A stretch of 64,000 nt of DNA. Source: Candidatus Riflebacteria bacterium HGW-Riflebacteria-2. GTDB taxonomy: Bacteria > Muiribacteriota > Ozemobacteria > Ozemobacterales > Ozemobacteraceae. The notes beneath the pieces were generated by a model, which did not search any database, was not told where the DNA came from, and saw only the letters and a list, made by a program, of their open reading frames with translations. Positions 25,537-33,504 of this stretch are shown here, in pieces; position 1 is the stretch's first letter; every line of letters starts with the position of its first letter. A program made the position numbers and the translations under genes. The stretch spans positions 1 to 64,000 of the forward strand of contig PGYA01000008.1 of assembly GCA_002839435.1 (NCBI GenBank), in the 5' to 3' direction.

Positions 25537-26622
25537 ATGAAAATTGTATTCAGCGGCGGCGGAACCGGAGGGCACATTTATCCCGCCCTCGCCATCAAAC
25601 AGATTCTCAGGCAAAAATACAACTTTGCCAGCGGTTATGTCGGCGTCAGAGGCGGGATGGAAGAAAAAATTGTTTCCCGGGAAACTGGCATCGAATTCTT
25701 CGGTGTTCGTGCCCAGGGTATGCCGCGTAGTCTGAGCCCGAAATGGCTGAGCTTTCCTTTCGTAAATCTGGCAGGAATATCAGATGCGCTGGGACATCTC
25801 AGAAAATTTTCACCCGACCTGGTTGTAACAACCGGCGGCTTTGTAGCTTTTCCAGTATTGGCTGCAGCCCGCATGCTTGGTCTGCCGGCAGTAATACACG
25901 AGCAGAACGCTGCGATGGGTGTAACTAACCGGCTTTTCGCCGGATCAGCCAGAAAGGTTCTGCTGACATATGCCGCCGCCGCGCCTGAAGACGGCAAACG
26001 TGTTGTAGTAACCGGCAACCCGGTAAGGTCGGCTTTTCTAGAGCAAAAGCCAACATCACAGCGCTTTGCCAGAAGAGAAAATGAATTTGTGATCCTGACT
26101 GTCGGTGGATCACGAGGTGCCCTTTCCATTAATCGTGCCTGCATCGAACTGGTTAAAACCTGGCTGATACAGCAACCACAGGTCAGGCTAATACACATCA
26201 CCGGCGAACGCGATTATGACATGGTAAAAAACGAAATTGGCGAAATACCGGCCAATTACCAGCTGCTTCCCTATTTACACGAAATGAAAGATGCTTTTGA
26301 CGCGGCTGACCTGCTGATTTCAAGAGCTGGAGCCACGATACTTGCAGAGATTGCCGTGTGCAGAAAACCGGCGATTCTGGTGCCGTTTCCCTTCGCAACC
26401 GACAATCATCAGGAAAAAAATGCACGCGTTCTCGCAGAAATGGGTGCAGCCAGCCTTTTACTCGACCGGGATTTAAATGCCGCCAGTCTCGTAAACCTTT
26501 TAAATGAACTAAGAAACGACAACAAACTGGCAAAGATGGCTGAAGCCTCTGCTAAAAGCCGCCCAGATGATGTTGAAGCGCGAATCCTAAACCAAATTTC
26601 CGAACTCCTGGATAAATGCTGA
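25537..26622 (+). CDS. murG: UDP-N-acetylglucosamine transferase MurG
   Basis: A 361-residue GT-B glycosyltransferase that converts lipid I to lipid II at the inner membrane face. FSGGGTGGHIYPALAI is the N-terminal G loop. VVTTGGFVAFPVLAAARMLG, IHEQNAAMGVTNR and TVGGSRGALSIN are further family motifs, and ISRAGATILAEI with FATDNHQEKNA forms the UDP-GlcNAc site. Ribosome site GGAGAAGG precedes the ATG. It starts two bases after ftsW. murC and ddl, which usually follow murG, are absent; ftsQ comes next. Confidence 0.95.
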   Translation: MKIVFSGGGTGGHIYPALAIKQILRQKYNFASGYVGVRGGMEEKIVSRETGIEFFGVRAQGMPRSLSPKWLSFPFVNLAGISDALGHLRKFSPDLVVTTGGFVAFPVLAAARMLGLPAVIHEQNAAMGVTNRLFAGSARKVLLTYAAAAPEDGKRVVVTGNPVRSAFLEQKPTSQRFARRENEFVILTVGGSRGALSINRACIELVKTWLIQQPQVRLIHITGERDYDMVKNEIGEIPANYQLLPYLHEMKDAFDAADLLISRAGATILAEIAVCRKPAILVPFPFATDNHQEKNARVLAEMGAASLLLDRDLNAASLVNLLNELRNDNKLAKMAEASAKSRPDDVEARILNQISELLDKC

Positions 26623-26647
26623 GAATTACCGTCTTGTAAATCACAGT

Positions 26648-27595
26648 GTGAAAGTGATAAGATTCAGCATCTTTTATTCGGATAGGATCAACTTGCCAGA
26701 AGATTTTTCCAGATCAGGCCGTGCGTACCATAAGCCCTGCCGACCGGAACTCCCCAGCGAAACCCGGGAGAAACTTCGCCGGCGACAGTATCGCACCAAA
26801 CTCAACAGTTTTGCACGACTGGTCAGACCGGCACGTGCCCTTGGATTCATCCTGCTGATCTCAGCCCTGTGCTATCTTGCTGTCACACAGTTACGCCATC
26901 TGTTTTTCGCAACTTCATACTTTGAGATCAAGAGTCTTGAAGTATCCGGCAACAGCACACTCAGCCGCGAGCATATACTCAAAATTACAGGCATGGCGCC
27001 AGGCCTGAACCTGTTCAAGCTTGACCGGGAAACAGTAAGAAAAAAAGTTCTGACAGATCCTCTGATCAAAGACGCCAAAGTTGAACTGGACGGTCTGTAT
27101 AATCTCAGAATCAGTGTTACCGAGCGCACTCCTTTTCTTTATGCCAAAGTGGGCACCGCATTTTTCGAAATTTCGGAGGATGGCGTGATAATAAATACCG
27201 AAGGATACGGCGAGAAAGATCTGCCTTTGGTCACCGGTCTGAATCTTGAGACCAGCAGAGCTGGAGACAACCTCAATGGGAACGATCAATACTATGTTGC
27301 ACAGAACTGGGTCAAATCTCTGGAAAGCCGTATACTCGATGGAATCTCTGAAATAAACTTTCATAGCCCGCAAAACCCTTATCTGATACTGATTAGCGGC
27401 GAAAAAGTCTTTCCCCGCAGCCTGGAAGATTTTAAAAATCGTTATGATTTTTTGCGTGCACTCCTTGACAACCTTAGAAAGAATAATGTAGAACCTATCT
27501 ACCTCGATATGAGAGCACCGAATCAAATTGTCGTGCGTCCTAAAAAAGACAGTGGTGCAAATGAAGGGAGTAGAGGTTCAGTTGCTGGTGGATGA
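26648..27595 (+). CDS. ftsQ: Cell division protein FtsQ (DivIB)
   Basis: A 315-residue bitopic membrane protein. A basic cytoplasmic N-terminus of ~70 residues is followed by one TM helix (ALGFILLISALCYLAVTQL, ~80-98). The extracytoplasmic POTRA domain then starts FEIKSLEVSGNSTLSREHIL and ends in VTERTPFLYAKVG, and the beta domain continues to ~305. FtsQ is the divisome scaffold that recruits FtsB/FtsL. The start is a GTG at 26648 with a weak ribosome site; a second GTG lies two codons on. The 3' end overlaps the ftsA start region. Confidence 0.85.
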   Translation: MKVIRFSIFYSDRINLPEDFSRSGRAYHKPCRPELPSETREKLRRRQYRTKLNSFARLVRPARALGFILLISALCYLAVTQLRHLFFATSYFEIKSLEVSGNSTLSREHILKITGMAPGLNLFKLDRETVRKKVLTDPLIKDAKVELDGLYNLRISVTERTPFLYAKVGTAFFEISEDGVIINTEGYGEKDLPLVTGLNLETSRAGDNLNGNDQYYVAQNWVKSLESRILDGISEINFHSPQNPYLILISGEKVFPRSLEDFKNRYDFLRALLDNLRKNNVEPIYLDMRAPNQIVVRPKKDSGANEGSRGSVAGG

Positions 27596-28817
27596 TCTTA
27601 TTGTAGGCCTTGATATAGGCACAACCAAAGTCTGCGCCGTTATAGGTGAACTCCAGAGCGGAAACACCATTAACGTACTCGGCGTTGGTCATGCATCTTC
27701 CGGAGATGGCGTCAAGAAAGGCGCCATCGTTGATATCGAGCGCACCACCCAGGCAATAATAGATGCGGTCGAAGAAGCTGAAAAATCTGCTGATGTGGTA
27801 ATAGACAATGTATATGTCGGAATAGCCGGTGCCCATATCTGCTCGATGAACAGTCAGGGCATTGTCGCAATAAAGGGCAACAATCAGGAAATCACATCGG
27901 AAGACATCGATCGGGCAGTTGAAAATGCCAAAACCGCCATCAGCATCCCGCCACATCAGGATATAATACACATTCTCCCAAGAGAATTTGTAGTGGACGA
28001 ACAGAAAGACATAAACAATCCGCTTGGTATGATCGGCGGCAGACTTGAAGCACAGGTGCACATTGTCACCGGAGCCATCACCGCCATGCAAAACATAATG
28101 AAGTGTTGTGAAATGGCGAAGCTCAAGGTTGACGACGTCGTATTGCAGCAATATGCATCGAGTATGGCGGTTTTATCTGACGACGAAAAGAAGCTTGGCG
28201 TGGTTCTTGTAGATATCGGCGGTGGCACAACCGACCTGATCATTTTTCAAAACGGGCACGTCATTCATTCACACAGCATAGATGTTGGTGGCCGACTGGT
28301 CACAAACGACATCGCTGTCGGACTAAAAACATCGACAGTTGCAGCAGAAGATCTCAAGATCAATTCAGGTGTAGCCTGCGCCGATCTGGTTGACAGCCAG
28401 ATGCAGATAGATGTTCCGGTAGCCGGCGGCGAGCGTATAAAACAGTATCCGCAAGGCTATCTGGCCGAAATTATCGAACCACGCATGGAAGAAATCTTTT
28501 TTGAAGTTAAAGCACAGATCGAAAAGCACGTTTCATTGGACGTCATACCCGCCGGCGTGGTTCTTACCGGAGGCAGTTCTCTTATGACCGGGTGCCCTGA
28601 ACTTGCCGAAGAAATTCTTGGCCTTCCGGTAAGACGTGGAATGCCGGTCAACATCACCGGACTCAAGGAACAGGTGCGAAATCCCAAATTTTCTACAGCT
28701 CTCGGACTTATCAGATATGGCGCACAAAATTATCGCACCACCACTAGAGAAAAAGGAGCATTTAGTGGTATAGTTGACCGAATACAATCTGTGTTAAAAA
28801 AGTTCTTTACGGATTGA
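27588..28817 (+). CDS. ftsA: Cell division protein FtsA
   Basis: An actin-like ATPase that tethers FtsZ to the membrane. The start is uncertain. GTG 27588 (GAGG 11 bases upstream) gives DDLIVGLDIGTTKVCAVIGE, the usual FtsA beginning, and 409 residues; an ATG at 27561 would add nine. Seen in order: phosphate-1 loop GLDIGTTK, subdomain 1C at ~85-160, VVLVDIGGGTTDLIIF (phosphate-2) and VLTGGSSLMTGCPELAEEI (adenosine motif). The C-terminal IVDRIQSVLKKFFTD is an amphipathic membrane-targeting helix. It overlaps ftsQ by 8 bases and is followed 63 bases later by ftsZ. Confidence 0.92.
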   Translation: MDDLIVGLDIGTTKVCAVIGELQSGNTINVLGVGHASSGDGVKKGAIVDIERTTQAIIDAVEEAEKSADVVIDNVYVGIAGAHICSMNSQGIVAIKGNNQEITSEDIDRAVENAKTAISIPPHQDIIHILPREFVVDEQKDINNPLGMIGGRLEAQVHIVTGAITAMQNIMKCCEMAKLKVDDVVLQQYASSMAVLSDDEKKLGVVLVDIGGGTTDLIIFQNGHVIHSHSIDVGGRLVTNDIAVGLKTSTVAAEDLKINSGVACADLVDSQMQIDVPVAGGERIKQYPQGYLAEIIEPRMEEIFFEVKAQIEKHVSLDVIPAGVVLTGGSSLMTGCPELAEEILGLPVRRGMPVNITGLKEQVRNPKFSTALGLIRYGAQNYRTTTREKGAFSGIVDRIQSVLKKFFTD

Positions 28818-28834
28818 AAAATCAGAGATAAAAT
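28806..28834 (+). promoter_or_regulatory. Possible ftsZ-proximal promoter
   Basis: TTTACG (28806-28811), 17 bases, TAAAAT (28829-28834), lying over the ftsA stop. A short hairpin (TTTGCC 28843-28848, GGCAAA 28853-28858) follows in the leader, before the strong ribosome site. This would allow ftsZ to be made above the level of the upstream genes. Confidence 0.4.
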
Positions 28835-28880
28835 TAACAAAATTTGCCAAGAGGCAAAGCAGTAATTTAAGGAGGCGGGC

Positions 28881-30011
28881 ATGGTGTTCGATTTTAATCA
28901 GGCAGCAGCAGAAAATGCTGAAATTAAGGTAATTGGCGTTGGTGGCGGCGGAATGAACGCGGTCAACCGCATGATCGAGGCAGACCTGACAGGTGTTGAG
29001 TTCATAGCAGCCAACACTGATGCACAGGCTCTGACCAATTCAAATGCCAAAATCAAGATCCAGCTTGGCGATAAGCTGACAAAGGGTCTCGGCGCAGGCG
29101 CCAATTTTGAAATTGGCAAAAAAGCCGCTGAAGAAGATAGAGACCATATCGCCGAAGTTCTCGAAGGCGCTGACATGGTATTTATAACTGCCGGAATGGG
29201 CGGCGGCACCGGAACCGGCGCTGCACCGATCGTGGCCGAAATCGCTCGCGAAGTTGGGGCACTGACCGTAGCCGTTGTCACCAAACCCTTCACATTTGAA
29301 GGCCGCAAGCGCGCAAATGCCGCAGAACACGGCATCAAAAATCTCAAAGACAGAGTCGATGCGATCATCGTGATCCCGAACGACAAACTGCTTGAAATCT
29401 CTAAGGAAAACGTTACTATGCTCGAAGCCTTCGGTTATGCAGACGACATTCTGCGCCAGGGCGTTCAGGGCATCTCCGACCTCATCGTCGTGCCTGGCCT
29501 TATAAACACCGACTTTGCCGATGTCAAGACAATCATGAGCCAGGCAGGCTCTGCTCTTATGGGCATAGGAACAGCCTCCGGTGAAAACCGCGCAGTAACT
29601 GCCGCTCAGATGGCAATCTCCAGCCCGCTGCTTGAATCTTCAATTCAAGGCGCCAAGGGCGTTCTGATGAACATTACTGCCAGTCGAGACCTTGGCATAC
29701 ACGAAGTCAACAAAGCCTGTTCAATCGTTCAGGAAGTAGTTGACCCCGATGCCAACATCATCTATGGCCATGCCGTGAACGATGATATGGGCGACGAAAT
29801 CAAGATTACCGTTATTGCTACCGGTTTCGGCGAAGAAGCCAGATCAGCTATCGACAGCAAAAAACGCATTCTCGATGAACTGCGCACCGTAAACCGCCAG
29901 CAGGTCGAAATTCCTCAGCCCGTAGCAGTTAACGCTGCACCTTCCTACAATGCCTCGATAGAAGACCGTGAAGTTCCCGCATTCCTGCGCAGAAGAGCCC
30001 GCAAAATCTGA
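28881..30011 (+). CDS. ftsZ: Cell division GTPase FtsZ
   Basis: A 376-residue tubulin homologue that forms the Z-ring. [16 protein letters not shown] starts the GTPase domain; [12 protein letters not shown] is the tubulin G-box; NDKLL and the T7-loop region [16 protein letters not shown] supply the GTP-hydrolysis Asp residues. The C-terminal tail is short (~45 residues) and ends in [13 protein letters not shown], the conserved peptide that binds FtsA. AAGGAGG precedes the ATG by six to eight bases. A terminator follows, so it closes the division cluster. Confidence 0.96.
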   Translation: MVFDFNQAAAENAEIKVIGVGGGGMNAVNRMIEADLTGVEFIAANTDAQALTNSNAKIKIQLGDKLTKGLGAGANFEIGKKAAEEDRDHIAEVLEGADMVFITAGMGGGTGTGAAPIVAEIAREVGALTVAVVTKPFTFEGRKRANAAEHGIKNLKDRVDAIIVIPNDKLLEISKENVTMLEAFGYADDILRQGVQGISDLIVVPGLINTDFADVKTIMSQAGSALMGIGTASGENRAVTAAQMAISSPLLESSIQGAKGVLMNITASRDLGIHEVNKACSIVQEVVDPDANIIYGHAVNDDMGDEIKITVIATGFGEEARSAIDSKKRILDELRTVNRQQVEIPQPVAVNAAPSYNASIEDREVPAFLRRRARKI

Positions 30012-30041
30012 TCTAAAACTGCTTTGCATGTAAACTCCTTG

Positions 30042-30076
30042 AACCAGGGAAGGGCTTAGCCTTTCCCTGGTTTCTA
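30042..30076 (+). terminator. Intrinsic terminator after ftsZ
   Basis: AACCAGGGAAGGG pairs with CCTTTCCCTGGTT (one G-U) around a short loop and runs into TTTCT. The T-tract is short, but the stem is long and the position, 30 bases after the ftsZ stop, is right. Confidence 0.7.
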
Positions 30077-30169
30077 ACAACAGCCGGTTCATTAAGAGAG
30101 GTTGCGCGAGTGAATCCCCGTGCATAAACCAGCCTGCGTCATTACTTTTGCCGATAGGAACACAAAGCA

Positions 30170-31648
30170 TTGGGATTAAAACATAGACACTCCTACGAAT
30201 CACTGGCTCATTCACTTAAAACGACAGAAAAGCACTATCTGCCGCCGCACACAGCGGGTGCCCTGAGTGTCGCACTTGTTTATCCAAATCTTTACAGTCT
30301 GGGAATGAGCAACCTCGGCTATCTTACGGTGCATCGTCTCCTGCTCACAACCCCTGGAATCGCTGTAGAAAGATTTTTTCCGGCACTTGCCGCCGAATCG
30401 CCTCTACGACCGCCTTATTACTCATTCGAATCCGGTCGACCTCTAGGTGATTTTCAGATACTCATGTTCTCATTCAGCTATGAGGGCGACTTCGATAAAA
30501 TACCGGGAATCTTTGCAGCACTCGCCATACCAGTCATGGCCAAAGATCGCAACCGTTTTCACCCGATTCTGATGGCTGGCGGAGCCGCCGTAGCTTCTAA
30601 TGCACCGGCACTCAGCCTGATTTTTGACATCCTGGTGCCAGGCGAAGCAGAAACAACACTGCCAGCAATTATGGCAATACTGAAAGAGCATGGCATGGAA
30701 GCAGAAGCAATTGCAGAGCTTCCCGGCGTCTGGGTTCCTGCAACAGGCAAAAAACCCTCGGCACCGTGCAGTATGCACGATATAAACAGCCAACCGGCAT
30801 ACTCGCACATTGTATCCGCTCAGAACGCTTTTGGCGGAGCACATCTTATTGAACTGATGCGAGGCTGTCCACGCAACTGCTCATTCTGTCTGGCTCGCTC
30901 TATTTACCAGCCGGTGCGCGCGCTGCGCTTGGAAAAACTGGCGGAATGGATTGACCAGCACCCCGAATGCCGCGATCTTGGCCTGGTGGCTCCTTCGCTT
31001 TTCGACCATCCACAGATCACAGAAATTTTCAAATTGCTCGACCAGCGAAAGATAAGAATTCGAAACTCATCGATCAAGTGGGAAAAACTAGATTCTGAGC
31101 TGCTCCTGATTCTGCGTCGGGCAGGGATAACCGGGCTCACGCTCGCTCCCGAGACAGGCAGCAAAAAACTTCAAACAGCCATCAGAAAACCCCTGAACGA
31201 AGAGCGTTTCCTTGACTGCATTCGCCAGATTTTTTCAGCCGGGTTCGAGCAGTTGAAACTCTATTTTGTTGCCTGTCTGCCAGAGGAAGATAAAAGCGAT
31301 CTCGACGCGACAATCGGCCTGATAAAAAAAACAATTGCTGCAGCCCCTTCTCCGAGCCATCTTTCTGCCGCATTCTCGCTTTTTGTTCCCAAACGGCACA
31401 CAGACTGGCAAAATCGTAAGCCAATGGCTCAGCAACAGATGAAACAGAGCATCAAATATCTGAAAGAAGAGTTGAATAGACTTTCATCGCAACTTAGAGT
31501 AAATTTTGCAAGTCCACAGGAAGCCCTGCGGCAGTCATACCTGTCACAAACCGGGCCTGAGCTGGCACACGAATATGCTATGGAGGCTGAGAAATGCCAC
31601 GAAAACCGACTTTTCTCAAAAAATCAGTTTACTGCACTGGAATTCTGA
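30170..31648 (+). CDS. Radical SAM protein of the TIGR03960 type
   Basis: A 492-residue protein with a TTG start at 30170 (AGGA upstream). The N-terminal LVYPNLYSLGMSNLGYLTVHRLL and FSFSYEGDFDKIPGIF form the B12-binding-like half, and FHPILMAGGAAVASNAPALS is the conserved link. The radical SAM cluster is RGCPRNCSFCLA (Cys233, Cys237, Cys240). LTLAPETGSKKLQ and LKLYFVACLPEE are typical core strands. Relatives are often fused to or followed by a DUF2344/TIGR03936 partner; none is present here. The function of the family is not established. The lipoprotein gene downstream overlaps its last 55 bases. Confidence 0.8.
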   Translation: MGLKHRHSYESLAHSLKTTEKHYLPPHTAGALSVALVYPNLYSLGMSNLGYLTVHRLLLTTPGIAVERFFPALAAESPLRPPYYSFESGRPLGDFQILMFSFSYEGDFDKIPGIFAALAIPVMAKDRNRFHPILMAGGAAVASNAPALSLIFDILVPGEAETTLPAIMAILKEHGMEAEAIAELPGVWVPATGKKPSAPCSMHDINSQPAYSHIVSAQNAFGGAHLIELMRGCPRNCSFCLARSIYQPVRALRLEKLAEWIDQHPECRDLGLVAPSLFDHPQITEIFKLLDQRKIRIRNSSIKWEKLDSELLLILRRAGITGLTLAPETGSKKLQTAIRKPLNEERFLDCIRQIFSAGFEQLKLYFVACLPEEDKSDLDATIGLIKKTIAAAPSPSHLSAAFSLFVPKRHTDWQNRKPMAQQQMKQSIKYLKEELNRLSSQLRVNFASPQEALRQSYLSQTGPELAHEYAMEAEKCHENRLFSKNQFTALEF

Positions 31649-32628
31649 TTCTGGTGCTCCTGTTGTTCACTACAGGCTGTTGCAAGAACGAGCTGAAGGA
31701 CGCTTCAGGTTCGACCAGAAGAATTGGCCTGATGATAACGCCACGCGGCCTCAATGACAAAGGCTTCAATGATTATGCCTACGACGGGTTGAAGCAGGCT
31801 GAAAAGAAGTTCAACATCGAGGGCGTAGTAATAGAACCATCAACGATGCAGGATCATGAAGCTTCTTTGCGCTTTTTTGCCGGCCAGAAATTCGACGCAA
31901 TAATTGTTGTCGGCGTCGGCTTTAATGAAGCCATTCGCAAGGTTGCAGCCGAGCACCCGGGCCTGCAATTTTTTGTGATTGATTCTGAAATTGACGAGGG
32001 AAATATACGCGGCATATATTTCAGGGAAGATGAAGGCGCCTACCTGTGCGGATATCTGGCCGCCCGCATGAGCAAGACCGGAAAAATCGGATTTATCGGC
32101 GGAGTTAAAATTCCGGTAATAGAACGTTTTGCAACTGGATACCGCAACGGCGCACTGGCTGCAGTCAACAGCACAGAAGTAGTCGAACAGTTTGTTGCAG
32201 AAGATTACACTGGATTCAACAGTCCTGAAAAAGCCTCTGAAATGGCTCTCGACATGTATCGCACCGGCTGCGACATCGTTTTCCCGGCGGCCGGGGCTTC
32301 AGGGCTTGGCGTAATATCAGCCGCAGTAAAATCACGCGGACAGGTAATCGGCGTCGACATGAACCAGGATTCGCTGGCACCCGGCCTTGTGCTGACCAGC
32401 ATGCTTAAGCGCGTCGATCTGGTAGTTGAGAGCATAATAAGTAATATTTGCGAAGGCAAGAACCCCGCAACGATAAAACGTTCGTATGGAATAGCTGACG
32501 GGGTAATCGGACTTACCGATTTCCAGCTGAGTTCAAAGGTTGTCGGCGACGCCTTGATTTCAGAACTGGCATCGGTGCGAAAAGCTATTATCGATGGAAC
32601 CATAAAAACCGGAGTAACAGGCAGGTAA
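31594..32628 (+). CDS. BMP-family substrate-binding lipoprotein
   Basis: A 344-residue protein with GGAGG before the ATG. A signal peptide with a lipobox-like LFTTGC (Cys ~28-29) suggests a lipid anchor. The mature part is a BMP/PnrA-type periplasmic-binding fold: IGLMITPRGLNDKGFNDYAYDGL (family opening gl.dkgFNq.a), GVGFNEAIRKVA, KIGFIGGVKIPVIERFATGY and DIVFPAAGASGLGVISA. Family members bind purine nucleosides and feed an ABC importer. No importer genes adjoin it, so it may serve a distant permease. Confidence 0.88.
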   Translation: MPRKPTFLKKSVYCTGILILVLLLFTTGCCKNELKDASGSTRRIGLMITPRGLNDKGFNDYAYDGLKQAEKKFNIEGVVIEPSTMQDHEASLRFFAGQKFDAIIVVGVGFNEAIRKVAAEHPGLQFFVIDSEIDEGNIRGIYFREDEGAYLCGYLAARMSKTGKIGFIGGVKIPVIERFATGYRNGALAAVNSTEVVEQFVAEDYTGFNSPEKASEMALDMYRTGCDIVFPAAGASGLGVISAAVKSRGQVIGVDMNQDSLAPGLVLTSMLKRVDLVVESIISNICEGKNPATIKRSYGIADGVIGLTDFQLSSKVVGDALISELASVRKAIIDGTIKTGVTGR

Positions 32629-32632
32629 ATGC

Positions 32633-33445
32633 ATGGATAACAGACCTATAGGGATTTTCGATTCAGGCATCGGTGGACTTACCGTGTTCAAGGAAATCCG
32701 CAACCTGCTGCCACATGAAGATCTTATTTACTTCGGTGACACTGCGCGCGTTCCTTACGGAAGCAAATCAGTGCAGGTGGTTCGCAGATTTTCTGCCGAA
32801 ATAGCGTCTTTTCTGACGCTGCAGAATGTGAAAATGCTGGTAATCGCTTGCAATACGGCATCAGCCCTGGCACTTGGCACACTCAAAACCGAAACATCCT
32901 TGCCAGTTATAGGCGTAATCGACCCGGGTGTCCGGGCAGCGATAAAGGGTGCTGGCGAAGGCCCGATTGGCGTAATCGGCACGCGCGCTACAATAGCTTC
33001 CGGCGCGTATCAGGATCGAATCAGCCGACTGCGCTGCAACCTTCGCGTCGTTGCCCGCGCCTGCCCGCTGTTGGTGCCTGTTGTCGAAGAAAATCTCATG
33101 CATTCAGACATTGCCCGTATGGCACTTGAAATGTATCTGGGTGATTTCAAGAAGCAGCAGGTAAGCTCTTTGATTCTGGCCTGCACCCATTATCCGCTTC
33201 TGAAAGATCTGATCAACGAGTTTTTCGAAGGAAAAACCCTGCTGATAGATTCGGCCAGAGAAACCGCCATTGAGGTGCGAGAAGTGCTGCAGGCACGTCG
33301 TATAAACACCGCCGCGACCCAGGCCGGCCGCGAAACCTTTTTTGTTTCAGACAGCACTGAAGCCTTCGCCGATATCGCCGCCGACTTTCTCGGCCGTCCG
33401 GTTGCCGGCGAGTGTTTTCTGCACTCATGGCAGAATGAACCGTAG
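32633..33445 (+). CDS. murI: Glutamate racemase
   Basis: A 270-residue enzyme that makes D-glutamate for peptidoglycan. IGIFDSGIGGLTVFKEI, YFGDTARVPYGSKS and VIACNTASALAL (the first catalytic Cys) are present, as is LILACTHYPLL (the second catalytic Cys and His). It starts four bases after the lipoprotein gene. It works with MurD encoded at 22995. The length is usual for the family. Confidence 0.95.
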   Translation: MDNRPIGIFDSGIGGLTVFKEIRNLLPHEDLIYFGDTARVPYGSKSVQVVRRFSAEIASFLTLQNVKMLVIACNTASALALGTLKTETSLPVIGVIDPGVRAAIKGAGEGPIGVIGTRATIASGAYQDRISRLRCNLRVVARACPLLVPVVEENLMHSDIARMALEMYLGDFKKQQVSSLILACTHYPLLKDLINEFFEGKTLLIDSARETAIEVREVLQARRINTAATQAGRETFFVSDSTEAFADIAADFLGRPVAGECFLHSWQNEP

Positions 33446-33504
33446 TGACAGCAAGGATCACCGCCATAGTTGACATATATTGACGGCTGGTTGAAAATAG
33501 CAAC

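Noticed and set aside
30077..30169. Possible B12 or other riboswitch before the radical SAM gene
   Set aside because: No B12-box-like sequence or multi-stem structure could be recognised; only the ftsZ terminator and a weak ribosome site are seen.
33470..33498. TTGACA-N17-GAAAAT as promoter of the zinc-ribbon/propeller gene
   Set aside because: The -10 is poor and transcription would begin at about the start codon; kept out because evidence for a leaderless mRNA is too weak.
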